From positions 1 through 51,928 of the IMG/VR virus record IMGVR_UViG_3300031857_018470: 51,928 nucleotides of DNA; one strand, written 5' to 3'. How positions within the stretch are numbered: the stretch's first letter is position 1; every line of letters begins with the position of its first letter. The DNA comes from a virus. Under the pieces are notes generated by a model. It ran no database searches and was not told the origin of the DNA. It worked only from the letters and a program-made list of their open reading frames with translations. Of the stretch, positions 35,690-41,566 are shown piece by piece. Position numbers and translations under genes: made by a program.

Positions 35690-35783
35690 ATTTTAGTTTA
35701 TTCCTTATCCCCGTTTTACTCATTCGCGCGTTTACTCGTTTCCTTATCCTCACGTTTCTCATTTCCTCAAAACCCGTAGAGAC
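35690..35783 (-). other. Long purine-rich 5' leader with short repeats
   Basis: Sense-strand leader of about 95 bases between the promoter and the start at 35682. It has GATAAGGAA twice and GAGTAAACG/GAGTAAAACG twice, arranged almost symmetrically around CGCG. The purine bias is strong in an otherwise AT-rich region. No ORF is seen. It could hold a protein- or ribosome-binding site. Confidence 0.4.
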
Positions 35784-35812
35784 AATATACGTTAAAAAAA
35801 GCTAGAGGCCAA
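35784..35812 (-). promoter_or_regulatory. Promoter, TTGGC-N18-TATATT
   Basis: Sense TTGGC, 18 bases, TATATTG, starting just behind the stop at 35814; it drives 35485-35682 and the HD-domain gene. Confidence 0.65.
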
Positions 35813-35813
35813 G

Positions 35814-36242
35814 CTAGTCTAAAAACTCTTTAGTTTTACTTTCAATACTCTTCAAAAGAGCACATTTTTCATATTCTTCAAACGCTTCAAAAAATAAAAT
35901 AGCAGCTTGTAGATTATCAATTAATTCCTTACTAGCCTTTATTTTAAGGCAATCAATATGAAGTGGTTTAGATAAATCAAAAGGTTTAATATACTCCCAA
36001 GCCTTTCTAAACATTAATTCCTCTCCAGCTTTTTCTAATTCCTCAATATTCAAATCAGGAGAAATATTTTGAAAAGTTTTAACAGTAAATTTCTTAAAAA
36101 ATAATTGATTACTAATTAATTTACTAAATCCACCAATCCAGTAAAGCGGATGATCAGAAAAATCTATTAATAATGATGTATCATCATTAAACTGATTTTC
36201 ATCATTATCATTGAATAAGTTAAATATGTTATCCAAGTTCAT
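35814..36242 (-). CDS. Hypothetical protein with C-terminal UVR-like helix pair
   Basis: 142 residues from the ATG at 36242. An upstream GTG at 36263 would start inside the hairpin 36255-36282 and is rejected. The N-terminus is acidic (NIFNLFNDNDENQFNDD). The C-terminus, AAILFFEAFEEYEKCALLKS, has the E-(D/E)Y-E-x-(A/C)-A-x-x-(R/K) pattern of UVR-type helical hairpins, also seen in the protein at 42995-43231. Function unknown. Confidence 0.6.
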   Translation of the reverse strand: MNLDNIFNLFNDNDENQFNDDTSLLIDFSDHPLYWIGGFSKLISNQLFFKKFTVKTFQNISPDLNIEELEKAGEELMFRKAWEYIKPFDLSKPLHIDCLKIKASKELIDNLQAAILFFEAFEEYEKCALLKSIESKTKEFLD

Positions 36243-36254
36243 TGTATAGAGAAA

Positions 36255-36282
36255 TTGCCTCACATTAATAAATATGAGGCAA
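36255..36282 (-). terminator. Hairpin between two genes (terminator or leader structure)
   Basis: A perfect 8-bp inverted repeat TTGCCTCA / TGAGGCAA with a 12-base AT-only loop, 13 bases before the start at 36242. Only three T follow the stem on the sense strand, so it may terminate the lipoprotein gene upstream or regulate translation of 35814-36242. Confidence 0.45.
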
Positions 36283-36305
36283 TACTACTAAATTTTAATT
36301 TCTAA

Positions 36306-36491
36306 TTATTGAGATACAATAGTTGTATCAGTATTATTAGTTACACTAATAACAGAAGTTGTATCTGTTTTTGTTGTATCAACAGTAGTGACAGCAGTAG
36401 TGTCAGTGGTTGCTATCTCTTCAGTTGTAGTTGTTGATGTACATGAAGCGAACATTGCGACAGCGGCAAATAAAATAAATACTTTTTTCAT
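36306..36491 (-). CDS. Small Thr-rich lipoprotein
   Basis: 61 residues. MKKVFILFAAVAMFASC is a lipoprotein signal peptide with the lipid-bearing Cys at 17. The mature part is almost only Thr, Val, Asp and Ser (TTTTEEIATTDTTAVTT). Likely a surface lipoprotein made early, perhaps shielding or excluding other phages; that role is inference. The promoter 36528-36556 lies 37 bases upstream. Confidence 0.7.
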   Translation of the reverse strand: MKKVFILFAAVAMFASCTSTTTTEEIATTDTTAVTTVDTTKTDTTSVISVTNNTDTTIVSQ

Positions 36492-36527
36492 TTTTGGTTT
36501 ATTATTAGTTAATATTAATATACAATA

Positions 36528-36556
36528 AATATATAAAATAAAATTCTAAAAGCCAA
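36528..36556 (-). promoter_or_regulatory. Promoter, TTGGC-N18-TATATT
   Basis: Sense TTGGC, 18 bases, TATATTTATTG. It starts one base after the stop at 36558 and drives the lipoprotein gene 36306-36491. Confidence 0.65.
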
Positions 36557-36557
36557 A

Positions 36558-37019
36558 TTATTCATACTTTGGAGGTAAAACTACTTTATACATTAATGAA
36601 TGACCTATTTGTCTTGTGATATTATATATAATAGCATCTCTAACAATATGTTTAAATTTACCTGAGTTACCAGGATAAGTAACTATAGAGAAGGAAGTAA
36701 ATTGGTTAGAGAACATATTGAAAAAATGTGGCGCATCAGTAGTCCAAACAAGTACATTCTTAGAACCCCAATAAGCAGCAGACATATCATTAGGATAGTC
36801 CTTATATTTATTTTCCCAACTTTCTCTACCATTCCACCAATTATTAGCATTCCACATATGGAACATAGAAGCATCTCTTACACCATCAGAAGCACCAGCT
36901 AAAAAAATAAACGTTAAAGACGTTTTATGTTCTTTTAAAGAGAATTTTTGAGTATAAGCAAATAAAGGTGCAACAACTAATAAAGCAGTTGTTATAACAG
37001 TTTTAATTAATTTTCCCAT
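36558..37019 (-). CDS. Secreted protein with Sec signal peptide
   Basis: 153 residues from ATG at 37019 (the longer reading starts inside the upstream gene). Signal peptide MGKLIKTVITTALLVVAPLF, probably cut after AYTQ (about 24). The mature part has conserved-looking segments FLAGASDGVRDASMFH and YWGSKNVLVWTTDAPHFFN, with many Trp and aromatic residues, then ARQIGHSLMYKVVL-like end. It is periplasmic or surface located. No family recognised. It overlaps the upstream gene by 17 bases. Confidence 0.6.
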   Translation of the reverse strand: MGKLIKTVITTALLVVAPLFAYTQKFSLKEHKTSLTFIFLAGASDGVRDASMFHMWNANNWWNGRESWENKYKDYPNDMSAAYWGSKNVLVWTTDAPHFFNMFSNQFTSFSIVTYPGNSGKFKHIVRDAIIYNITRQIGHSLMYKVVLPPKYE

Positions 37020-37164
37020 TATTTTTAAAATCAATAAGATCGTTCACAAGATGTTCAAGTGCTTCAATACGCTCCTCTAGCACCTTAATTTTTTTCTCAG
37101 ATATAAAATAATCTAAAAGAAAACCTGCTATAAAGGCTAAAACAATATAAATTCCTATCTCCAT
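37003..37164 (-). CDS. Small membrane protein with coiled-coil tail
   Basis: 53 residues from ATG at 37164. One membrane span (3-19, IGIYIVLAFIAGFLLDYF) and a charged helical tail (EKKIKVLEERIEALEHLVND). Its 3' end overlaps the start of the secreted-protein gene. Such tiny anchor-plus-coil proteins occur in many phages; function unknown. Confidence 0.6.
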   Translation of the reverse strand: MEIGIYIVLAFIAGFLLDYFISEKKIKVLEERIEALEHLVNDLIDFKNNGKIN

Positions 37165-37174
37165 ACGTATATAC

Positions 37175-37324
37175 TTATTTACGTTTAAAATTCTTAACAT
37201 TAACTATTTCACTCATAGAATGCTCATATGTAGGATCCACAGGACGCTTCTTAGGTTTAAATTTCATAAACGCGAGCCATTCCTTAACGGCTTGAACTGT
37301 TTGACGTGCACTATTTTTTGACAT
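37175..37324 (-). CDS. Small basic protein
   Basis: 49 residues: MSKNSARQTVQAVKEWLAFM, then KFKPKKRPVDPTYEHSMSEI, ending VNVKNFKRK. Strongly basic, with a short helix at the front. Start codon lies inside the 3' end of the upstream gene (37311-37481, 14-base overlap), and the stop is 11 bases before 37164. Possibly nucleic-acid binding; nothing more can be said. Confidence 0.6.
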   Translation of the reverse strand: MSKNSARQTVQAVKEWLAFMKFKPKKRPVDPTYEHSMSEIVNVKNFKRK

Positions 37325-37481
37325 GATTGATAGATTTATTAAATTGATATAAAGTTACAAATACAAATAATAATCGTAATATCCATCCCCAATTCATTAT
37401 GTTTAAATCCCATTTAATAAATGAGAAAATTAAATAATAAATGAAGATAGTTAAAATTGATGTTATGATGTTTTCTTTCAT
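37311..37481 (-). CDS. Small two-span membrane protein
   Basis: 56 residues from ATG at 37481; an earlier in-frame start would pass through an AT-only leader. MKENIITSILTIFIYYLIFS is one membrane span, and WILRLLFVFVTLYQF the second. It is first in the group 37311, 37175, 37003, 36558 that is linked by overlaps or short gaps. A sense TATATTTGG lies about 35-42 bases upstream and could be its -7 element. Confidence 0.6.
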   Translation of the reverse strand: MKENIITSILTIFIYYLIFSFIKWDLNIMNWGWILRLLFVFVTLYQFNKSINHVKK

Positions 37482-37654
37482 ACGGGTATAATATAATAAT
37501 AAGGTTTCTGAAATCCAAATATAAATATATAGATTGTCGATGTAAAAAAATTTTAAGTTTTTTAAAGGTGGGAAAAGTAGGGATTTACCAAAAGGGGTTA
37601 ATCTGAAATTATATTTATGATTGTACATTTTCAATCCCACAAGTGAGAGAAGTT

Positions 37655-37677
37655 AGCTACCCAATGGGTGGCTTTTT
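37655..37677 (+). terminator. Plus-strand terminator-like hairpin
   Basis: AGCTACCC, loop AAT, GGGTGGCT (8 bp with one G-T pair), followed by TTTTCTC. This is the layout of an intrinsic terminator for plus-strand transcription, unusual in a window where essentially all genes read minus. Confidence 0.5.
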
Positions 37678-37856
37678 CTCTAGTGTTAGGTTTCATATAT
37701 AAATATATACAATCGCGCCCTAAAAGATTGTATAAGATCTGAAAGCGCGTCCATTCCCCTTGTTCCGGACACGTACCGTTATATGGATAATAACGCGCGT
37801 GGTATATATCACGTAGAATATATGTACGTACGTACACACACAGGGATACAGGAGTA

Positions 37857-37872
37857 GGACCCTTACGGGTCC
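37857..37872 (-). terminator. Hairpin downstream of the AT-hook gene
   Basis: Six-base-pair stem GGACCC/GGGTCC with loop of four, 27 bases past the stop of 37899-38222. No T-run follows on the sense strand, so termination is uncertain. Confidence 0.35.
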
Positions 37873-37898
37873 CACACCTTACTAATTCACAATTCTAA

Positions 37899-38222
37899 TT
37901 ACTTTGCAGTCTCAACCGCTTTGGCAGCCTTAGCGGCTAACTCAACTTGACGCTTACTATTCATATTAACCGGGCGTCCACGCTTCAATTCTCCTCCATT
38001 AGCTACTTTATCGGCTCTCTTGGCTAATGTTTCTTGGCGCTTCGAACCCGCAACAGTCGGCCTACCTCTCTTACATACTCCAGCTGCTCGTTTAGCCTCT
38101 AATTCAGCGATTCGTTGTTGGCGCTTACTTGATCCATTAACTGGTCGGCCCAATTTCTTTACTTCGTTGTTAATCACTTCTACAACTACTACTTCGGTGG
38201 TGGTGTTTTTCTTGTTTTTCAT
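37899..38222 (-). CDS. AT-hook-like DNA-binding protein with three repeats
   Basis: 107 residues with three copies of a 15-residue unit: KLGRPVNGSSKRQQR (23-37), KRGRPTVAGSKRQET (51-65) and KRGRPVNMNSKRQVE (78-92). Each has the AT-hook core (G)RP flanked by Lys/Arg, the motif that sits in the minor groove of AT-rich DNA. Spacers are Ala/Lys/Glu helices. The gene has visibly higher GC than its neighbours. It probably binds phage or host AT-rich DNA. Promoter at 38268-38296. Confidence 0.75.
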   Translation of the reverse strand: MKNKKNTTTEVVVVEVINNEVKKLGRPVNGSSKRQQRIAELEAKRAAGVCKRGRPTVAGSKRQETLAKRADKVANGGELKRGRPVNMNSKRQVELAAKAAKAVETAK

Positions 38223-38267
38223 GTTTTTGTTTTTTTTAGTTATTATTATTTATTTTTCTTATACTTA

Positions 38268-38296
38268 AATATACTATATTGTTTCTGGTGTGCCTA
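38268..38296 (-). promoter_or_regulatory. Promoter, TAGGC-N18-TATATT
   Basis: Sense TAGGC, 18 bases, TATATTTAAG, upstream of the AT-hook gene start at 38222. A second promoter of the same type (38355-38383) lies 87 bases further upstream. Confidence 0.7.
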
Positions 38297-38354
38297 ATTA
38301 ATCTTATTCTGCTTTTTTATTTACTTATTTTCACTTAATTAATTTAACATTCTA

Positions 38355-38383
38355 AATATACGGTGCTGTACCTTATGAGCCTA
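38355..38383 (-). promoter_or_regulatory. Promoter, TAGGC-N18-TATATT
   Basis: The TAG of TAGGC is the stop codon of the gene at 38381-38632. No gene lies between this promoter and the next (38268-38296), so it either adds to AT-hook gene expression or makes a short RNA. Confidence 0.7.
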
Positions 38384-38632
38384 ACTCATATTAGCCATTT
38401 GTTCTTTATATCGATTTAATATTTCTTCTAATTGTACAGCTATCTTATCCGCACTACCACTAACTCCAAAATACCATTTCACATCACTAATTTTAAAGTA
38501 GCGGTGCGGTTTGAGGCCTTTCGAATAAAGCTTACAGTCGCGAATAGAAATTATTAGATTCCAAATAGCTTTAGGCATAACGCCTCCACCTACATTGATG
38601 GTTTTTTCCAAATCGATTTCAAATTGTGTCAT
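38381..38632 (-). CDS. Hypothetical protein
   Basis: 83 residues from the MTQFEIDLE start at 38632; the longer reading begins inside the promoter. It contains KAIWNLIISIRDCKLYSKGL, then KPHRYFKISDVKWYFGVSGS and KIAVQLEEILNRYKEQM. A beta-alpha protein with no known family. The stop codon is part of the next promoter. Confidence 0.55.
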   Translation of the reverse strand: MTQFEIDLEKTINVGGGVMPKAIWNLIISIRDCKLYSKGLKPHRYFKISDVKWYFGVSGSADKIAVQLEEILNRYKEQMANMS

Positions 38633-38660
38633 GTGTTTATGTTTTAAATTTAACATTCTA

Positions 38661-38689
38661 AATATATGGTGTGTTATTTTGTTAGCCTA
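38661..38689 (-). promoter_or_regulatory. Promoter, TAGGC-N18-TATATT
   Basis: Follows the stop of 38690-38944 with no gap (TAATAGGC). Drives 38381-38632. Confidence 0.7.
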
Positions 38690-38944
38690 TTACTTAACCT
38701 CAATTACCAACGTACCTGTTACTTCTACTAATTTGCCGGTGGCTGTGTCTTCAAAATACCAACCATCTGATTTCTCCGAATTTGATACTGATCCTGTTGA
38801 TTCCCACTGTTTAATTATTTTTCCATCACAACCATACATTGTTATGATATGTGGTTTTCCTAATGAACTAAACTGTGCTGTTTCACTATCCTTACATGAT
38901 ATAAGCATCCCGATTGTCGCTAGTACTACAATTAGTTTTTTCAT
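38690..38944 (-). CDS. Small lipoprotein
   Basis: 84 residues. MKKLIVVLATIGMLISCKDS is a lipoprotein signal with Cys 17. The mature part forms a small beta domain (PHIITMYGCDGKIIKQWES, DGWYFEDTATGKLVEVTGTL). Pattern resembles short host-range or superinfection-related lipoproteins in Bacteroidota phages; role not proven. Leader AAAAACATG. Confidence 0.7.
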   Translation of the reverse strand: MKKLIVVLATIGMLISCKDSETAQFSSLGKPHIITMYGCDGKIIKQWESTGSVSNSEKSDGWYFEDTATGKLVEVTGTLVIEVK

Positions 38945-38984
38945 GTTTTTGTTTTTTTTAGTTTTAATTATTTATTACAAGTTA

Positions 38985-39013
38985 AATATATGATGTGGTG
39001 TTTTATAAGCCTA
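38985..39013 (-). promoter_or_regulatory. Promoter, TAGGC-N18-TATATT
   Basis: The TAG stop of 39011-39277 is the start of this promoter. Drives the lipoprotein gene 38690-38944. Confidence 0.7.
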
Positions 39014-39277
39014 ATCATTTTCCTTAAATTTATCTTGCATCGCTACAGCGTAATTATGAATCAATATTGAGTCAGCTTTGGTTTCATCACTCGCCCAATT
39101 CATAACATATATTTCGTGATACGAACGATGGTAATCAATTGAATCGTCTGCTTTGGAATCGGGTTTAGTAAATGTCACATACGAGCCATCGTTGTCGTCA
39201 GACATATCATAACCTAATGATTCGGCATACAAATACACTGCTTTGTTAATTGCGGATCTAATTTCTTTTTTTGTCAT
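39011..39277 (-). CDS. Hypothetical protein
   Basis: 88 residues: MTKKEIRSAINKAVYLYAES, then LGYDMSDDNDGSYVTFTKPD and SYHEIYVMNWASDETKADSI. It has a helical start and beta-like middle. No family recognised. Leader AACACATG. Confidence 0.55.
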   Translation of the reverse strand: MTKKEIRSAINKAVYLYAESLGYDMSDDNDGSYVTFTKPDSKADDSIDYHRSYHEIYVMNWASDETKADSILIHNYAVAMQDKFKEND

Positions 39278-39303
39278 GTGTTATTATTTTTAAGTGCAAG
39301 TTA

Positions 39304-39332
39304 AATATACGACCACGCGTTTTGTTTTCCTA
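39304..39332 (-). promoter_or_regulatory. Promoter variant, TAGGA-N18-TATATT
   Basis: Same spacing, with A instead of C in the upstream element; drives 39011-39277. It lies just past two hairpins that end the tRNA transcript. Confidence 0.6.
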
Positions 39333-39335
39333 TTA

Positions 39336-39355
39336 AAAACGCAGATAAGCGTTTT
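39336..39355 (-). terminator. Second hairpin after tRNA genes
   Basis: Perfect 7-bp stem AAAACGC/GCGTTTT with 6-base loop, followed on the sense strand by TTAATAGG. Together with 39363-39389 it forms a double barrier before the next promoter. Confidence 0.5.
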
Positions 39356-39362
39356 AGAAAAA

Positions 39363-39389
39363 TAGGAGGCGCCACCACAACGCCTCCTA
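39363..39389 (-). terminator. Intrinsic terminator after tRNA genes
   Basis: Perfect 9-bp stem TAGGAGGCG/CGCCTCCTA with 9-base loop, followed on the sense strand by TTTTTCT. It ends the transcript of the two tRNAs at 39426-39599. Confidence 0.7.
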
Positions 39390-39425
39390 AAACACACACA
39401 TGATAAACACTGCCTCGACAAGGAG

Positions 39426-39508
39426 TAGTCAGGACAGGATTCGAACCTGATTTAGGGCTTACGACCTATGATATTCTATTTACGACAACACCATGTCGCC
39501 ACCTGACT
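39426..39508 (-). tRNA. Atypical tRNA-like gene, anticodon uncertain
   Basis: 83 bases. The acceptor stem AGTCAGG/CCTGACT pairs fully, the T arm has CAGG-TTCGAAT-CCTG, and a D stem (CGAC/GTCG) is present. The middle does not fit a standard anticodon arm: about 14 extra bases precede a TAGG/CCTA stem with an 8-base loop (TCGTAAGC). GTCGTAA occurs twice. It may be a type II tRNA, one with an insertion, or a decayed copy. No CCA is encoded. Confidence 0.55.
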
Positions 39509-39513
39509 ATTTG

Positions 39514-39599
39514 TACTCGGGGCGGGAATCGAACCCGCACTCTCTTTTAGGGGAACAAGATTTTAAGTCTTGCGTGTCTACCTATTCCACCACCCGAGC
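39514..39599 (-). tRNA. tRNA-Leu (anticodon TAA)
   Basis: 86 bases. Acceptor GCTCGGG/CCCGAGT, anticodon arm CAAGA-CTTAAAA-TCTTG with anticodon TAA, long variable arm, T arm GCGGG-TTCGATT-CCCGC. Class II layout as expected for leucine. CCA is not encoded. It reads TTA codons, the most AT-rich Leu codon and common in this genome. Five bases separate it from the atypical tRNA. Confidence 0.9.
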
Positions 39600-39604
39600 A
39601 TACT

Positions 39605-39682
39605 CTAATTCATATACAATTCAAAATAACCTAACCTATAACTCCAAAACTGTTGTGTGGTGTGATGAATGATGTGTTTCAT
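39605..39682 (-). CDS. Possible 25-residue peptide upstream of the tRNAs
   Basis: A 25-codon ORF (MKHIIHHTTQQFWSYRLGYF plus five residues) starts at 39682 in the same AAAAAACATG leader as proven-looking accessory genes and ends with TAG 5 bases before tRNA-Leu. It is the only ORF between the promoter 39703-39731 and the tRNAs. It may be a leader peptide or chance. Confidence 0.35.
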   Translation of the reverse strand: MKHIIHHTTQQFWSYRLGYFELYMN

Positions 39683-39702
39683 GTTTTTTTTTATTTGAAA
39701 GA

Positions 39703-39731
39703 AATATATGTTAAAAACTTTTGTAAGCCAA
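39703..39731 (-). promoter_or_regulatory. Promoter, TTGGC-N18-TATATT
   Basis: Drives the short ORF and both tRNAs. Lies 3 bases after the stop of 39735-39944. Confidence 0.65.
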
Positions 39732-39734
39732 ATT

Positions 39735-39944
39735 TTACTTTGAAATTTCTTTTTTCATATTTTCCCATTTTTCAATCCAAGCTGAATTAGGATCTAGTTT
39801 TGTAAATTCATCAATCATTAGTTGAAGGAACCTTAACCTAGTTTTGGTATCAATTCTTTCATCAGTTGAAGTTGCTTCAAGGTGTCCTGCAATTCTTGCT
39901 AATGTACACCCTAATGTAAATGAGTCATTATTGGTAAATCCCAT
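39735..39944 (-). CDS. Hypothetical helical protein
   Basis: 69 residues: MGFTNNDSFTLGCTLARIAG, then HLEATSTDERIDTKTRLRFL and EFTKLDPNSAWIEKWENMKK. Two to three helices. No family recognised. Promoter 39973-40001. Confidence 0.55.
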   Translation of the reverse strand: MGFTNNDSFTLGCTLARIAGHLEATSTDERIDTKTRLRFLQLMIDEFTKLDPNSAWIEKWENMKKEISK

Positions 39945-39972
39945 GGTGTTTTTGTTTTAATTATTATACTTA

Positions 39973-40001
39973 AATATATGATTGAAATTTCAGTTAGCCA
40001 A
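39973..40001 (-). promoter_or_regulatory. Promoter, TTGGC-N18-TATATT
   Basis: Drives 39735-39944. Upstream of it is a gene-poor stretch to 40166. Confidence 0.65.
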
Positions 40002-40166
40002 ATTAATGTATATCCTTATATCTCTACTTTTGAGGTGAAAGGCTTGGGGGCGCAGGCGAAAGGGGTTACCATTCCACAACTCTCACCTACCACATTCACC
40101 CCCATCCTTGTCATATACACATAAACACACACAATAACTTATGACATAACCATTTTTACTTGTCAC
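40002..40166. other. 165-base gene-poor, GC-rich stretch
   Basis: A local GC island (CCTTTCGCCTGCGCCCCCAA on the sense strand) with C- and G-runs. A 32-codon minus ORF (40016-40114) is the only reading; its composition (Cys, Pro, Val-rich) is unlike its neighbours. It may be the 3' untranslated part of 40167-40313 or hold a small RNA. Confidence 0.35.
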
Positions 40167-40313
40167 CTATCTTCCTAATATCTCTTTAATTTCACTCGTT
40201 TTTCTTATCGCCTCTAACTTCTGTTCATACGTCATTCTATTTTGTATCTCATTTGGGTATGGTGCGTCTCCATAGTACCATTGTATCCACATTACCAAAT
40301 AATCTTGAACCAT
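40167..40313 (-). CDS. Small hypothetical protein
   Basis: 48 residues from ATG at 40313 (the longer reading starts inside the promoter at 40340-40368). MVQDYLVMWIQWYYGDAPYP, then NRMTYEQKLEAIRKTSEIKE. Aromatic-rich helical start. Unknown function. Confidence 0.55.
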   Translation of the reverse strand: MVQDYLVMWIQWYYGDAPYPNEIQNRMTYEQKLEAIRKTSEIKEILGR

Positions 40314-40339
40314 CGTGTTATCTTTTTTTATTTGAAGTA

Positions 40340-40368
40340 AATATATGATTGAAGGTTTTATTTGCCCC
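40340..40368 (-). promoter_or_regulatory. Promoter variant, GGGGC-N18-TATATT
   Basis: The upstream element lies in the last codons of 40358-40708 (W-G-K-stop). Drives 40167-40313. Confidence 0.55.
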
Positions 40369-40708
40369 ACATTTTTCTTCCCTGTTGTAATTTCCATTGT
40401 AAATCATTCCCGTCCTTAGCTTGTGATACTAACGTGATCATATTTGCTACAAAAATTGTATCACAATATCCTATCACATCATCATACTCCTCTAGTGGAA
40501 CAAGATTACCACTATCGTTCTCGTCCCACACTGCTATTTCTGCTGTGGTTGAGTTTATTATGTTTGTTTTTAGATCTTCATACGGGTCGGATAATGACCT
40601 GTTAAGATTTTTTCTGTCACAATAATTTCCTGTTCCCCATTGAACACTTATTGTTAGTCCGTTTGGGAATGTCATTTGGTATCCGTGGTTGGTGGTTGAT
40701 TTGAACAT
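40358..40708 (-). CDS. Conserved phage hypothetical protein
   Basis: 116 residues. YQMTFPNGLTISVQWGTGNYCDRK matches in part a family common in phages (an NG-(L/Y)-x-(V/I)-S-V-Q-W-G-x-G-N-Y-C core), function unknown. AEIAVWDENDSGNLVPLEEY and VANMITLVSQAKDG follow. The gene at 40794-41069 shares the FPNG/YPNG-type core, so the two may be distant relatives. Confidence 0.6.
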   Translation of the reverse strand: MFKSTTNHGYQMTFPNGLTISVQWGTGNYCDRKNLNRSLSDPYEDLKTNIINSTTAEIAVWDENDSGNLVPLEEYDDVIGYCDTIFVANMITLVSQAKDGNDLQWKLQQGRKMWGK

Positions 40709-40740
40709 GTGTGTTTATTATTTTTAATTATTATGAACTG

Positions 40741-40769
40741 AATATACTATCTGTTTCTCCGTATTCCTA
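40741..40769 (-). promoter_or_regulatory. Promoter variant, TAGGA-N18-TATATT
   Basis: Same 18-base spacing; drives 40358-40708. Confidence 0.6.
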
Positions 40770-40793
40770 TTTACTGGATTAAGCTTTTGCTTT

Positions 40794-41069
40794 TTAGAAT
40801 GGTGTGTAAGATAGTAATACTACTTTATCGGTTTGATACGTTATTCCATTCCACGATACTTCTATGTCATTTAAGCCGTCACTAGGTTCTGCTTTGCTTT
40901 TGAGAGCAAATACGTGTACAAATGATGGTTTGGTTCGTTTATTAAACTTTTTGAAATTCTTAGTTGCTTCTTGTAGTGATGAGCCTTTTCCCCATCCACC
41001 CATTCCACCTTGAACCACATATAACAGTTGTAATCCGTTTGGATAAAATTCTAATGTTGCTTTTTCCAT
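40794..41069 (-). CDS. Small beta-rich hypothetical protein
   Basis: 91 residues. LEFYPNGLQLLYVVQGGMGG, then GWGKGSSLQEATKNFKKF and IEVSWNGITYQTDKVVLL. The first part echoes the PNG-x-x-(V/L) core of 40358-40708. No function known. Promoter 41084-41112. Confidence 0.55.
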   Translation of the reverse strand: MEKATLEFYPNGLQLLYVVQGGMGGWGKGSSLQEATKNFKKFNKRTKPSFVHVFALKSKAEPSDGLNDIEVSWNGITYQTDKVVLLSYTPF

Positions 41070-41083
41070 TTCTTTTTTATTTG

Positions 41084-41112
41084 AATATACAATGTTAAAA
41101 TTTGGAAGCCTA
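41084..41112 (-). promoter_or_regulatory. Promoter, TAGGC-N18-TATATT
   Basis: Drives 40794-41069. Confidence 0.7.
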
Positions 41113-41120
41113 TTATTGAA

Positions 41121-41303
41121 TTACCCTCTTTCTAACTCTACTATATCACTTTCGGGCCATATCCCACCCACTGCTTTTTCAATCGCAACTAGATAATTCC
41201 ATGCTTCATCAGGTATTTTGTGTAATTGCCTTGTTTCGTCCAAATAATTTGAAAATGCACTGATATTTTCCCTAATGGTTTCTAAGCGTTTTTCGTGTGT
41301 CAT
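41121..41303 (-). CDS. Small hypothetical protein
   Basis: 60 residues: MTHEKRLETIRENISAFSNY, then LDETRQLHKIPDEAWNYLVA, ending IWPESDIVELERG. Helical. Function unknown. Confidence 0.55.
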   Translation of the reverse strand: MTHEKRLETIRENISAFSNYLDETRQLHKIPDEAWNYLVAIEKAVGGIWPESDIVELERG

Positions 41304-41316
41304 ATCTTTTTATTTG

Positions 41317-41345
41317 AATATATGGTGTTAAATTTTAGAGGCCAA
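41317..41345 (-). promoter_or_regulatory. Promoter, TTGGC-N18-TATATT
   Basis: The upstream element is inside the last codons of 41328-41561. Drives 41121-41303. Confidence 0.65.
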
Positions 41346-41561
41346 GTGATCTTTTCTCAATTGATTTTCAAGTTCACTTTTATCATCAAGTATACCATCA
41401 ATGTCTTGCCACTTCGCAGTCATAAGTAACTGTTTCAACATTTGATGTTCCATTCCGACTTGTTCAATGAACCATTGCATTGTTTCCCCGTCCACTTCCA
41501 TTTCTTTGAATTGTTCAATGATAGGATAAAGTACGATATGAGTTGTTGATTCGTGAGTCAT
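41328..41561 (-). CDS. Small helical hypothetical protein
   Basis: 77 residues: MTHESTTHIVLYPIIEQFKE, then QWFIEQVGMEHQMLKQLLMT and DKSELENQLRKDHLASKI. Helical and amphipathic. Five bases from 41567-41764, so possibly co-transcribed. Function unknown. Confidence 0.55.
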   Translation of the reverse strand: MTHESTTHIVLYPIIEQFKEMEVDGETMQWFIEQVGMEHQMLKQLLMTAKWQDIDGILDDKSELENQLRKDHLASKI

Positions 41562-41566
41562 GTGTT

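Larger units (their letters stand above)
37482..37898. other. 417-base non-coding region, GC-rich and palindromic in part
   Basis: No convincing gene. A possible ORF on the minus strand (37631-37837) has odd composition (many Tyr/Arg/Cys) and is not supported. The stretch holds a plus-strand terminator-like hairpin (37655-37677), a run of TACGTACGTAC at about 37823-37834, a CGCGCG patch, an inverted repeat GGACCC/GGGTCC (37857-37872), and a canonical TATATTTG -7 element (sense). It separates the structural/late half from the accessory half, a plausible place for an origin or a regulatory RNA. Confidence 0.5.

Noticed and set aside
36243-36263. GTG start for 35814-36242
   Set aside because: It lies in the hairpin 36255-36282; ATG at 36242 is a better start.
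37631-37837. Minus-strand ORF of 68 codons in the non-coding boundary region
   Set aside because: It runs through palindromes and hairpins, has odd composition and no promoter or start context like its neighbours.
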